Part shown: in pieces, positions 23,519 through 33,784 of the stretch
How positions within the stretch are numbered: the stretch's first letter is position 1
How the letters are laid out: the number at the start of each line of letters is the position of its first letter
From: Amanita rubescens
Taxonomy: Eukaryota > Basidiomycota > Agaricomycetes > Agaricales > Amanitaceae
DNA: 64,000 nt
Direction of reading: 5' to 3'
Assembly: GCA_015039365.1 (NCBI GenBank)
Contig: WION01000185.1
Span: forward strand, 1-64,000
Made by a program: the position numbers and the translations under genes
Notes under the pieces: generated by a model
Told to the model about the DNA's origin: nothing
Database searches by the model: none
The model's input: the letters and a program-made list of their open reading frames with translations, nothing else

Positions 23519-25845
23519 TCAGAGTCGTTGCTGCCTCCTCGTGAACTTGACCGAGACATCCTGCATACCAAGCGCAAGACTGACTTTTGGCTGGAACACG
23601 CGTGCCTTCCATTCCTCTTTCCTTTCACCAGTTTTCAACATCGGCTGAACCTGCCAGTCACGAAGTAGCATAGTAAGGAAGGCAACAGCTTCCGTGACCG
23701 CAAATTTACGACCGATACAGGCCCGCGCGCCTAATGGTGTCATGTATGGGCACGATGTCATTGATTAACGAAACGGTGCAAGACATACCGACGCTGAATC
23801 CAGTGAACAGCTCTGATTCCAAGTTCTCTGTGTGGTACCAGCGGGACGGCTTGTACTTTTCGGGTTCATCGTAGTATCTTGGGTTGCGACCTGTACCATC
23901 ACTAAATAACCGATAAAACCTCCATCAGATTCATAGACGTACCGAGGGCTACCACGTCTGTAATCACCTACAACTATATCTTCGGTATGGAAGTGGACAG
24001 CAATGCTAACGTACATACCATTGTTCCCTTGAGAATGGGAAGCGTAGTAAACCCTTCTTGGCCAACCGGCTTCGGAATCTTCAAGACTGTGTCTTTCGTC
24101 GATTCACGGGTCAATATGTAGGCAGGTGCTAGTCCAGCGTTATTAGAAGCTTTATTATATGAGAAAAAAGCGGCATACGGAACAACCGAATCGATTCGAG
24201 GAAAGCAGAAAGGACTTTATTCAACTTGTGGTAATCTTCGAAAGCCTAATATCATGTGCGGGATAAATCTGGCGTTAGCAACAGTAAGAAGGCAAACATA
24301 CAGGATCGCGATCGTATCCAACAACTGACTCGATTTGCTCAACAAGTTCGGTTTGAATTTCGGGATCCAAGGCTAGATAGACCATTGTAGCGGCAAGGGA
24401 AGTAGCAGTCGTTTCTTATGGGACTTAGTAAACACAAGATCCGAGAAGTGGAGCGCCTTACCATGTCCGGCGATGAGCATGGTATAAACATTTCCAATCT
24501 ACGAAAAAACGTCAGTGTCTAATACAGCAGAATTGCTGGCATACACACAAGCTCCTGTTTACTCAGCTTGTACTTGCCGGCTTCATCCTCGTTGGCTTGT
24601 ACGAGCATCGTGAATGCGTCGCGTCCCAAGCCCGCACCCTTGCTATTCCTGACTAAAAACTTCCGCTGATCCACTTGCGTCTCCATAAAACTCATAACCT
24701 GCCGAAAAGCCGCTCGAGCCTGGCGAAATCTGGGAGCAACGAGTTATAACCTGGTAAGGAAGCGAGGCTATCACGGACTTACTTGGCGAGCGGAAGTGAC
24801 GTCAACCAGAATGCGAAAATCAGCAGTGGCGAATTATCGCCCACAACCTGTATTGCTTGCTGAAGCGACATTGACCCGTCATTTGCTTTGGGCGGTGCTG
24901 CCCATTTGAACGGGACGCCGAAGCCGCAAATTTCAATGACAAGCAAAGCAAACTTGGCGGATGAGTAAAATACACCTCGACTCTAAAAAGGAAATACCTT
25001 ATGAGTGAGGTCTTGGAAGACTGGTACTTGAATCTCGTTCCGGTCTGTCCATTTCTCCGAAGCGATCATATCGTGGTATATAGCAATACTTTCTTCAAAT
25101 ACGTGTTCGTACCTAAATTTGGGTTAGAGTGAATAGAGAAAGCTGATTCACAGTGACGAACAATGCATTATTAAAAGAAGGCCCGACGACACGGCGATGC
25201 GTCCGCCATGTATCTCCATTCGCAGAGAATAAGTTCATACCCCACAATCTATGCATTAGAAAGAAAGATCAATCATAATACAGGGATGGCATAACATAAC
25301 ACTTACAGCAGCGCTGCACCCGCAATATCCGGTTTGATAAAGCTCGCGTCCGGCCCACTTTGCGCAATTTGGCGCATAACTTCAAGATTACTAGTTAGAA
25401 AGACGGGTGAGCCGGACAACACCGGAATCATGCGAACAGTATCCGTTTTATATTTCTTGTATACTTGCATGCGACATGTCGTGAGCGCCCTGACACGTGG
25501 CTTAATACGTATAGGCATTGCTTACGATCTTCTCCCCAGGGGAACAAGGCAGTGGGGTTCCACCAGGTCATTGGAATCAACACATTGCCGATTAAGGACA
25601 ACGGCTGGAGGCCAACTCGAGGGCCAGGATAGTCGGGGGCAGCCTGTCGATAGGATATAAGCATTCGATGATGATAACATTATCGGAAAGCGGCGGACCC
25701 ATAATCCCTGGTAGTAACGGATTGCCCTCCCTGCAAGAAAGATAAACGCGACGGAAAGCGCTATCTGGACTTTATTTGACGCGGCATTCGATATCCACTC
25801 TAGAACGATCCTAAAGAGCGACGAGTTTTGAATGTTGAAAGACAT
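23519..25845 (-). CDS. Cytochrome P450 monooxygenase, one probable frameshift
   Basis: Haem-thiolate monooxygenase. ATG 25845 opens MSFNIQNSSLFRIVLEW, then a hydrophobic stretch (VQIALSVAFIFLAG) that would be the ER anchor. Later exons carry RVGLQPLSLIGNVLIP and QVYKKYKTDTVRMIPVLSGS. The I-helix motif AGH-E-TTATSLAATM is formed across an intron at about 24460-24415, and the K-helix ExxR is ESIRLF. The haem loop FTGFSVGARACIGRKFAV (pattern FxxGxRxCxG) is built by splicing (GTATGT to CATTAG, about 23790-23730). It ends MQDVSVKFTRRQQ at 23519. Right after ESIRLF, near 24178, one base is missing: the frame that gives YAAFFSYNKASNNAG is shifted and the straight reading stops soon after. Thus it is either a young pseudogene or carries a sequence error. 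The CYP family and substrate are unknown. Confidence 0.78.
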
Positions 25846-26418
25846 TGGCCTTGTCTTGAAGTTGCGACGTACGCCTGTGATTGACAATTGTGGACTTGTG
25901 GAAATCGTGAAGTCTTGGGGGTCTGAAGTGCCTTGTTAATACGTCAGACGTAAGTATACCCGCGCACGGTGCAGTAATAATAATATTAGTCCCACCTAAC
26001 GATCAACAGCGCCCAGCGACCCTGGCTGCCGCCCAGTTACCAATAACACGCGGCGGCGCCGCGGCCTGATTCAATTCCACCGTAGCATTGATATTAATAT
26101 TCACATCAGCATCCCCTCAGTGTGCTGAGATATGGGAAGGCGTTCACGTGAGATTAACTTAAAAGTTAATCGTGCTCGATGGTTTCCGTAAAACCCTCGG
26201 GGATAAAACCAGGTTGACGTGCGTTCTCCCATTGTCGCCTCTCCATCGACATCGCCCTCACTCTCCCCATCTTCATCTTCATCTTCATCACCCTAGCCCT
26301 CGCCCTCGCCCTCGTCCTCCTGACTCGGATCTTCAATCCGATTATCATCACTTTCAAGATCGTCCAATTTGCGACCGCCACGCCCTTTCCCCCTTTTTAC
26401 CTTTGCCGCTGTTTTTTC

Positions 26419-26730
26419 TTGGGTGCGTCAAACTGTCTCAGAACACCGAATCTACTAAATGCCATCCTGAAGTTGACGAAAGGCAGGAAAATGCAGAGTA
26501 CGGCCACTGCCAATCCTCGCGATGATGATACGAAGAAGTCGGATACAAAAGCCTCTAACCAGAGTTCTGTTGATGAACTTGGGGCACAGTTGATAGTTAT
26601 AGAAACTGATGTAGATTTGGATCCGGAGGCAATCGCTGCCATCGAAGACCTCCTGGATATTGACCCTCGCAGAGTGAAGGGTAGGGATTTTAAGGTAGTG
26701 GCCGTGAACCGTAGGCGTCAAAGCAAATAA
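26419..26730 (+). CDS. Short hypothetical ORF
   Basis: Encodes about 103 residues with a charged middle (DDDTKKSDTKASNQSS) and an acidic segment VDLDPEAIAAIEDLLDIDP. It continues texture-wise into another protein-like stretch at 26914-27060 (TEPELKIRIADTLDHLVPAR), perhaps a second exon. Just upstream are CTTCAT and CCCTCG simple repeats (26270-26320). No family is recognised. Confidence 0.25.
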   Translation: MGASNCLRTPNLLNAILKLTKGRKMQSTATANPRDDDTKKSDTKASNQSSVDELGAQLIVIETDVDLDPEAIAAIEDLLDIDPRRVKGRDFKVVAVNRRRQSK

Positions 26731-28258
26731 AGAAACGGAAAGACGGTGAGGAAATTCCACGACACATTTTTATATGTTGAGCTGACGTAGGGGCCCCGAA
26801 CAGAAGTTTTTCAAAAATTGTTTTTGTATGTACATTAGCTCCTCGAACGGTAGCGCTATGAAGTATGTAGTATTGCACACGACAATTGTACAGAAGCTCA
26901 GAGATACCTGACGGTGCTTCGTCGCACTGAGCCTGAGTTGAAGATAAGGATAGCAGATACGCTGGATCATCTCGTGCCAGCCCGAGTGCCTGTTCAAGTT
27001 GAGGTAGAAGTGAACAAGTCGATTGCAGCGGCCAACGTGCAAAGTATTAGTTCAAGTCTGTTTTTGCATGTACGGACGACGTCCTTGAGTGAATATATTG
27101 AACCGGGTGAGGACCAGGATGTCGAGTCCTGTGAGGGTGTACATATATGTATTGTGAGATACAAGCGAAGACCCCTTTGCTTCCAGCAAGCAAGAGATCA
27201 GCATGCTTCTACACCTCTGCTACACTTTAAAACCTTAGACGCCAATCCCGTTTTCGCGTTCTTCCTGTGCTGGTGGCCGCCCATGGTGAGTATCTCCCAA
27301 GAGAACTTGTAGGGAGGTTATTGAGAGAGAGACTGGGGAGCTACCTCATTTACTCGGACAAACTCAAGGCATACACGTTTTCTCCCGCATATGGTTGGAC
27401 CTTGGAACTTAAATGCTATCGTTTGTACAGCTCTGCCAGTTGGTTAAATATCCATATCAATTTCATCCATGATGCATCAATTCTACATACATCAGAGTTC
27501 TTCTCCATCAGACTCTATTTCCCATATATACTGGGCGCGTCTCGGTAGGCAATGTCGATGTCAACCATAGCGTAAAGAATGATGCAGCAAGAAAAACAAC
27601 ATAAACAAAACTCTGCCAAGAGGATAGACTGGTGTTGGAACCGACGCGGCCGTGCTTCTCAAGTGGTTCGTTATCAAAGGTTTCCGGTTTTCGGAAGATC
27701 CGGGGAAGAGCTTGCAACGCCTATGGTCGGCATTTCGCGCAATAAATTGGGAGGTGGCTGTTGGCATTCCCGATTCTCCTGACGAGAGATGGGGGGGAAG
27801 GCTACTTGGTCTTCACGAGAACGATGTTGGAAGTTTTGGCTGCTTTTGTCCTGGACTCGTGTCTTGCAAGAAGGGGATCTACTATCCGTTTACGACCTAT
27901 GCGAACAAAACGCTACCTTTGTTGAATACGATGTTCAGCCCGACGACGATAGAGTGGTTTGCGCGCTGAGCTGCAGGGTAGAGGTCCGACGTGGTGTGGT
28001 CGGGAAGTTTGACGAGCCGCGTCTCGGCTAACCGGCCGCTCTTGTCTTTTTTTTAACATAACACGAGTCGGGGTTCAGGACTATCTACGTAGCGACGAAA
28101 TACGAATTACGGTTACCGGTAGCTAGCTTTCACACACGTGCCCCAGAATAGTCATCCCCCCTGCGCACGATGGAGACATCCCGAAGGGACCGGCTCTTAT
28201 CACTTCCGCCTCGGAATACGTCAGTTGTGCTCCTACGAAGAAGGGGACCTAAATGGTT
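26731..28258. other. Uncertain region with protein-like shreds
   Basis: The plus strand around 27650-28030 has two overlapping protein-like segments (LKWFVIKGFRFSEDPGKSL; VLQEGDLLSVYDLCEQNATF). I cannot join them into a gene or assign a family. Confidence 0.3.
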
Positions 28259-28529
28259 TTTCTCGCTTCCTCCCCTGGCCTTCACTCTCTCTCTTGCGTG
28301 CGCCCAGCCTTCCTGGCTCTCACTCTCTCGCGCGCGTGTGCATTCACTTACCCCCACCATCCTGCGTCTGTTGTGAGGTACGTAACCATTCGCTACTATC
28401 TCCCCTCACTCACTCCCTTTCCCTAACTCTCGCTCTCTTGCGTGCACCTACTAGCCTTTGTGGCCCTCACTCGTGGGCGTGCGCATTCTCTTGCCCCCAT
28501 CATCCTGCATTTGTTGTGAGGTGTGTGAC
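28259..28529. repeat. Two ~125-bp imperfect direct repeats, CT-rich
   Basis: The block 28259-28383 (CACTCTCTCTCTTGCGTGCG to CATCCTGCGTCTGTTGTGAG) recurs at about 28405-28529 with substitutions (CTCGCTCTCTTGCGTGCACC to CATCCTGCATTTGTTGTGAG). Both end with a GTTGTGAGGT-GTGACC type sequence. Pyrimidine-rich, no coding potential. Confidence 0.7.
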
Positions 28530-29064
28530 CCTTTCGCTCACTCACCCTTCAAAGGTGATGTGGACTTGTTGGGTGAACGATGTCTCACGCTGGAGAAGCA
28601 GACGAGGGAATAGGTAGCGCAGGGACCTTCGTCATGTGTTGCTATGGAGTGTTACAGAAGATGTCACTACCATGCTAAAGAACAAGGTCCTTCAGCCGGG
28701 AGATCGTATCAAAACAAGAAATGATGGGAAATGATGCGCGCGGAGTTTCTGTACTTCGGTTACGTCGGCAAAGATTGCATGACCTCCACACGACTCAACG
28801 ATTAACATCGACCCAAGAATGGACTCGTTTTCCAGGTTTCTACTCCAGTATTCATAACGTCCCTTGACATGGACACCCTTGTGAGATGGTATAGAGCAAG
28901 CCCAACAAGGCCGTTGTGTGGCGCCTGATCAACAGTGACTCTCCGTGCAACCGTCATCAGGTCATCTGTCTCAGGTCTGATAGATTACATCACAAGACAT
29001 ATGTAAGTGCATCAAGCGTCCTGCTTAGCCAATGAATTAATGGGACGCCCTCAGCAACGATCGT
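28530..29064. other. No recognisable gene
   Basis: Upstream region of the secreted-protein gene; only short, featureless frames. Confidence 0.4.
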
Positions 29065-29071
29065 ATAAAAT
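29065..29071 (+). promoter_or_regulatory. Putative TATA box of the secreted-protein gene
   Basis: TATAAAA lies about 125 bp upstream of ATG 29192. Confidence 0.4.
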
Positions 29072-29191
29072 CCGAGTCTTCTGTCTCCATGCTATACCTT
29101 CGGAGCTGGCCTCCGTTACTGCACCTTCTGGTACATTTTCCTTACTCGCCTTTTCCATCCTCAATCAAACGTTGTCTATCGGGTTCTCAAC

Positions 29192-30181
29192 ATGCTCTTC
29201 TCATACGCGCTGCTTTTCTTCCTGTTCACCACTTTTGTGGCCGCGGCTCCGCTGCAGAAAAGGTACAACGGGTTTTGGGACTTCTCGCCTCATAAGGCTT
29301 TTTTAGCGGCTGGTGGTGGTGAGTGGACTCGGGTCAGTAGATCTATTTTCCAGCTCTTCCCGATGTGTATTTGACGCACATGACAGGAGTCGGAGGTAAT
29401 ATTAATATTTCGTATTCACGATCGCAATTATTCACCCTTCACAGCCTCATAATTTAATAAACAAGATCAAATGGCTAATCAAAGACGCCTCGTTTCAACA
29501 GCTCTGCGTTGAAATAGGTGGTACCACCATCGATAATGTTCATTCGTTGACAGTCGACAAAAAACCTGGAAGTGACCTTGTTGGTACTTGGGAACGAAGA
29601 GGAACGGTAAGCATATCGCAACTTGAAAGCACAGACGTCTCTTACCCACAGCGAATCTCATGCTACAGGGCAGCAGGATCAAAATTTCCAAGATCAAGGT
29701 GTATGGGCAAGAAAATTTCGATTTCGATGTTTTATCGGAGGGAAACGTAAATGCAAGAGAAGGGGGTCTGCCTGAGCCTGGTTTGAAGGATTTTCAATTT
29801 AATATTGAACTTTTAACGGCCAAGGGTGGTGTGTGGGTCAAAGAGGCCAGTTTTACAAAATTAGATTATTCTCGTGTGTATCTGACATCGTTCCAGGCAG
29901 AACAACTCACATTCAGTGAAATGCCTGACCCTAACCGCAATTTTTTGTCCCGGAATGTATTGGCGGTTGAATATTCCCCTGGTGGCACCAGATCCGGATT
30001 AAGTAAACTTCCTTGGGGCGATGTTAATCCCGCCCATACACGACTCTCTGGTACATGGGAACAAAAAGCAACGGTAAGAATATCGCGATTTGAAGATGTA
30101 CGTGTCTCTGACGTTGGGCTTCATATAGGCTAGTAAGATTGAAATTGTCGAACGGACTGTTAAACGTGGACTCAATCATCG
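29192..30181 (+). CDS. Secreted protein with an internal repeat, function unknown
   Basis: ATG 29192 opens a classical signal peptide (MLFSYALLFFLFTTFVAAA) followed by a dibasic KR, as in Kex2-type propeptides. After introns at about 29319-29387 and 29398-29443, exons encode TIDNVHSLTVDKKPGS and LVGTWERRGT. An intron (GTAAGC to CTACAG) leads to GSRIKISKIKVYG. A second round follows: LPWGDVNPAHTRLSGTWEQ, intron (GTAAGA to ATATAG), ASKIEIVERTVKRG. The same motif, GTWE-x4-T then an intron in the same phase then SxIxI, is therefore duplicated. A GTGAGT donor follows at 30180, so further exons may exist; I did not find the end. It may be an apoplastic effector-like or cell-surface protein, but no domain is recognised. 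Confidence 0.55.
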
Positions 30182-31149
30182 TGAGTCGTACCCTGAATAT
30201 TTTTTCAAAATCATATAAGAGGGGACGTGGAAAGGCGTAAGTGCAGGACATGAGGAGGGAAAGTGAAAGGCAAAATCGTACACTGAGCCTTTTGTGCCTG
30301 TGGGGGTACTGGCGAGGCGTAATACTACTGGAATTACATTATCATTTGCCGACGTACATCGATGGTCCACACTAAAAAACTTTTACCATGCCGCGAAGTG
30401 TCGAGTCCGTATTAGGCTAGTGTAAACGTAATCTGACTTGGCGCGGCTGAAAGCGGCGAGATTTCTGGTGACCGATTTGAATCAACGACGACCGGCCGTG
30501 CCACATATGGAGGCTCTTGTTCCTCCAGAAATTGCTGCAGAGCCCACCCAAACCCTCTCAAATCTTGATTTCCACCAGAAGGAATGTCGGCCTGCCACTC
30601 GCTTCCCGTGTTTCGCTCACTTAGCCTAGCGTCGAAAACGCTGTCAATGAATTAATGACACCTCGTACGTGACTCTCCAGAGCTGCATCTGCTCGCCCTT
30701 GCCCAGTCCACGATAGCGGCATTGTAAAGTTGTAAGTCGCTTCCCCGATCTCCGTCAGTTGCCCCCTCGGATCGCAACTAAATGCGCTCCTTTTCGCTCG
30801 TCCTCACTACTCAGGCATCTACTCTTCCGCCCCTCGTTCTTTCGGAACTTGAACGCATCCTGCTCCGAAGTCCCCTTCAAACCGAAAGCAGGCGAAAAGG
30901 GAACGGTTTCAACTTTCAAGGAGAGGACTCAAGACCTGTCCTCGTCAATATCTTCAGACCTAGACAACAAGTTGGCCGCCTGGCTTAGATTCAACTTCGT
31001 CACCTGCCTTCTCTCATTTGGCTTCAAAACAAGGAGGAGAAAAGGGACTCTTTTTCCTTAAATTCATCGTGAGATTTACCGTAAGACAGAATGAAAATAC
31101 AAATAAACCAAAATAACAAATTCCACAGGACGGGGCAATTGCCTCAGAG
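30182..31149. other. No supported gene
   Basis: May contain the last exon of the secreted-protein gene. Otherwise there are only short frames; one at 30759-31061 is Ser/Arg-rich and unassigned. Confidence 0.35.
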
Positions 31150-31254
31150 TACCCATCCTGTGCGAGTCTTCCTGTCTGAATCATATCACGCGCAATACAG
31201 TCACAAAGCAACAACTAGAAATACATTCGAAGGCAATCCAAGACAATATACACC

Positions 31255-31807
31255 TCATAGAGTTGTGCCGCTCAGGCAGCTTACATTATCCTCGTCAAGA
31301 ATGAGGGTAATGACGGAAGCCGCTTCGGGCGTAGTATGGGCCGGGATACCTTCAATCCTTTCCTCGACGGACCACCAGTCCCCTTCGCTTCCACCTCCCA
31401 CGTTCACCCGCGGAATGGGCTTTTGGAAACCGACCATCCGGGCGACCGCTTTTCCACAGACAGGACACTTGTTGCCGCCTATAATGACCCGTCCAACACA
31501 ACCTTCGCATCCATAATGGCCACATGGTCGGAAAACACAACCACTTTGGGTATCGGAATGGGCAGAGCAACGAGGGGGGTTGGTAGGATCAGGTAGATCA
31601 GATGACCGCGACGGTGAGGCAGACGTGTCTAGCTGTCGAACAGACAGCAGTTTGCGGAAGCGGCCCGTGGGTTGCAATTCTTGTAAATGTTCATCGTATA
31701 GATCGAACCAGGGATAGTCGTACTTCTTGTAGGCTGAAGAAATAACGTCAAATAAAGCCAAACGGACAAAAGGACAACGTACTTCCAGGTATGATAGGCG
31801 TGATTGG
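31255..31807 (-). pseudogene. Ub-like/RING gene copy 1, 3' part, cut by LINE
   Basis: Minus-strand 3' half of the first of three tandem paralogues. It has the segment [20 protein letters not shown] and then a C-terminal RING finger: [24 protein letters not shown] and CPVC spaced by about 11 residues, followed by a conserved tail ([20 protein letters not shown]). Compared with copy 2 the segment is nearly identical, with a 9-bp loss in the intron before YKKY. The LINE begins at 31808, inside the exon that in copy 2 spans 43224-43272, so this half can no longer be joined to its 5' half by normal splicing. Confidence 0.8.
31795..31807. repeat. LINE target-site duplication, left
   Basis: TAGGCGTGATTGG, perfectly repeated at 38321-38333. 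Uninterrupted copy 2 has the sequence once (43236-43248), which proves the empty-site structure. Confidence 0.95.
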
Positions 31808-31978
31808 AAAAACTCTCTTGATCTTCTACCACGTGGCACCCCTACCAGGACCCCGAAACTTTCGGCGGACGGAAGGGCAGCACACTATAGTCGGTCGTAG
31901 TAGCAGTGTACTATCTCTACAGCTTTATACTCTACCCTACCCTACTCTACAAATACACAAAAAACACCGAAGAACATC

Positions 31979-33784
31979 ATGCCTGTACGTTCAGCGAGTA
32001 CGGCAGACAAAGACAGCAGTGGGGATAAAATAAGCCTACGCCCAAAAAAGAAACCCGGGCCTGCGAAGCCAGCTGAGTCCATAATAACCTCCGTTGAAAA
32101 CGCGGAAGACTTCCTGCTTCAACAGGGCTTCTTGAAACAAAACGAGACGCTAAACGTAAAAGTGGCACTTACAATACTCCATACGCTCGCAACCAACCCA
32201 AACAGGACTCTCAAACTCCTTACAGACGGCCTGCTCAGCATCTACTTCGCCATGGAACAAGCAGAAGAAGGCGGAGCCTACCGCGAGCGCGAGGCGCGCG
32301 ACGACTTTTTGACGCAGGAGATAGGGTCACAGCGCGACTCCATCACAAAACTAGAAGGCCTGGTCTCAAAGTTAGCAACCGATAATCGGGAGACAGCTAA
32401 GGAATTAAGGAAGGACATGGAGGAGACAAAGAAAGGGATAGAATCAGTTAAGCAGTGCATACTCGACGCCCAGACCATTATACCGCCCCAGCCCCAGCCC
32501 ACACTCATAGCTAACGCTGAGCAAACAACCTTTTCGGACAGGCCTTCGTACGCGTCAATCACGAACAGGAATGCCTCGCTCCACCACTCCTCAATCATAG
32601 CCAAGGGCAACGATCGCGAGCGACAAATTATCGTCACATTTAGAAACGAAGAGACAAGGAAGGACATGCTTCACCTCACAGCTAGAGAGCTCGTAACGAA
32701 GGCGGACCTAGCCCTAGAAATCATGGCGAATGTCGGTGTGCCGGTTCCCAAAGGAGCAGCCTTCGTCCATGCCACCACCACAAAAAGCGGCGCCGTCATT
32801 TACCAGATTAATACAAAAAGCGCCGCAAACTGGCTTAAATCTAGCGACAACCTCGAAAACTTCACGCTACACATGGGCAACGCCAACACGACGCATGCAC
32901 GCCTCTTCTATGTCCTAGCAAAATTCGTGCCTATTCAATTCAATCCCGACGACAGACTAAGCCGCAACCTAGTAGAGTCCAACAACGACCTCCCGGCCGA
33001 GGCCATAACGCACGCCAAGTATATCAAGGCCCCAGAACGCAGGAGACCAGGACAACAAACCGCTCATGTCATTTTCGGCTTCAACACGAGGGAACTAGCC
33101 AACAAAGTCATCGAAACAGGCCTAACCATAGAAAACAAACGTAGCCAGGTCGAGAAACTGCTCAACGAACCAACTAGATGCTTCAGGTGTCAAAGCGTCA
33201 AAGGCGACCATCGTGCGGCACAATGCCCTGAAACCGCCCCCACCTGTGCCCGCTGCGCAGAGAACCATAATACCATCGATTGCAAACACGTCGGGACCCC
33301 CCGCTGCACTAACTGCAAACAAGACGGACACTCCGCAGCCGACAGGACCTGCCCCTCTTTCGAGAGAAGTATCGAACGTTACCGAAAGTCCACACCTGAT
33401 GCATGCTACAGATTCTACCCCATAGAAACGGACACATACACGTGGACACCAAGCGACGCTCCCCCTTTCGACTCCTCAAATCTCTCAAGCACCGCACCGG
33501 CCAGAACCCCAAGCTGTACACAGGAAATAGACTCGTCACGACCCGTCGCTGTCAGAACTCCCCTTAGCCCAATCCCGATAAACGAAATGCAGGCCAGCGC
33601 ACCCAACCGCAAGCAGGTAACCCTCGTGACCAGAAACCTCCGCCAAAATACCATCCCCATCCCCATCCCCATCCCCGGCAGCTACCCCCCAGACTGGTTC
33701 AGCGACGAACGAGAGATGGACACGCCACCACAACCCAAGCAGCCAACCACGGGCCCCAACACTGAACGTTGGTCTTATGTTTAA
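31979..33784 (+). CDS. LINE ORF1 (Gag-like RNA-binding protein, 601 aa)
   Basis: Nucleic-acid-binding protein that coats the LINE RNA. The N-terminal third is charged and helical with likely coiled coil (about residues 100-165: EREARDDFLTQEIGSQRDS). A central domain about residues 215-395 fits the RRM-like/Gag region of LINE ORF1 proteins. Three zinc knuckles follow at about residues 400-460: CFRCQSVKGDHRAAQC, CARCAENHNTIDC and CTNCKQDGHSAADRTC. The C-terminus is Pro/Ser-rich with a short PI repeat (CCCATC DNA repeats near 33655). The stop codon overlaps the ORF2 start (ATGTTTAA), which implies termination-reinitiation. Confidence 0.9.
   Translation: MPVRSASTADKDSSGDKISLRPKKKPGPAKPAESIITSVENAEDFLLQQGFLKQNETLNVKVALTILHTLATNPNRTLKLLTDGLLSIYFAMEQAEEGGAYREREARDDFLTQEIGSQRDSITKLEGLVSKLATDNRETAKELRKDMEETKKGIESVKQCILDAQTIIPPQPQPTLIANAEQTTFSDRPSYASITNRNASLHHSSIIAKGNDRERQIIVTFRNEETRKDMLHLTARELVTKADLALEIMANVGVPVPKGAAFVHATTTKSGAVIYQINTKSAANWLKSSDNLENFTLHMGNANTTHARLFYVLAKFVPIQFNPDDRLSRNLVESNNDLPAEAITHAKYIKAPERRRPGQQTAHVIFGFNTRELANKVIETGLTIENKRSQVEKLLNEPTRCFRCQSVKGDHRAAQCPETAPTCARCAENHNTIDCKHVGTPRCTNCKQDGHSAADRTCPSFERSIERYRKSTPDACYRFYPIETDTYTWTPSDAPPFDSSNLSSTAPARTPSCTQEIDSSRPVAVRTPLSPIPINEMQASAPNRKQVTLVTRNLRQNTIPIPIPIPGSYPPDWFSDEREMDTPPQPKQPTTGPNTERWSYV

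Noticed and set aside
26166..26381. Arg/Lys-Met-rich protein on the minus strand
   Set aside because: It is a translation of the CTTCAT and CCCTCG simple repeats.
28138..28617. 159-codon plus-strand frame
   Set aside because: It spans the two CT-rich direct repeats and has repeat-driven composition (Ser, Leu, His), with no family match.
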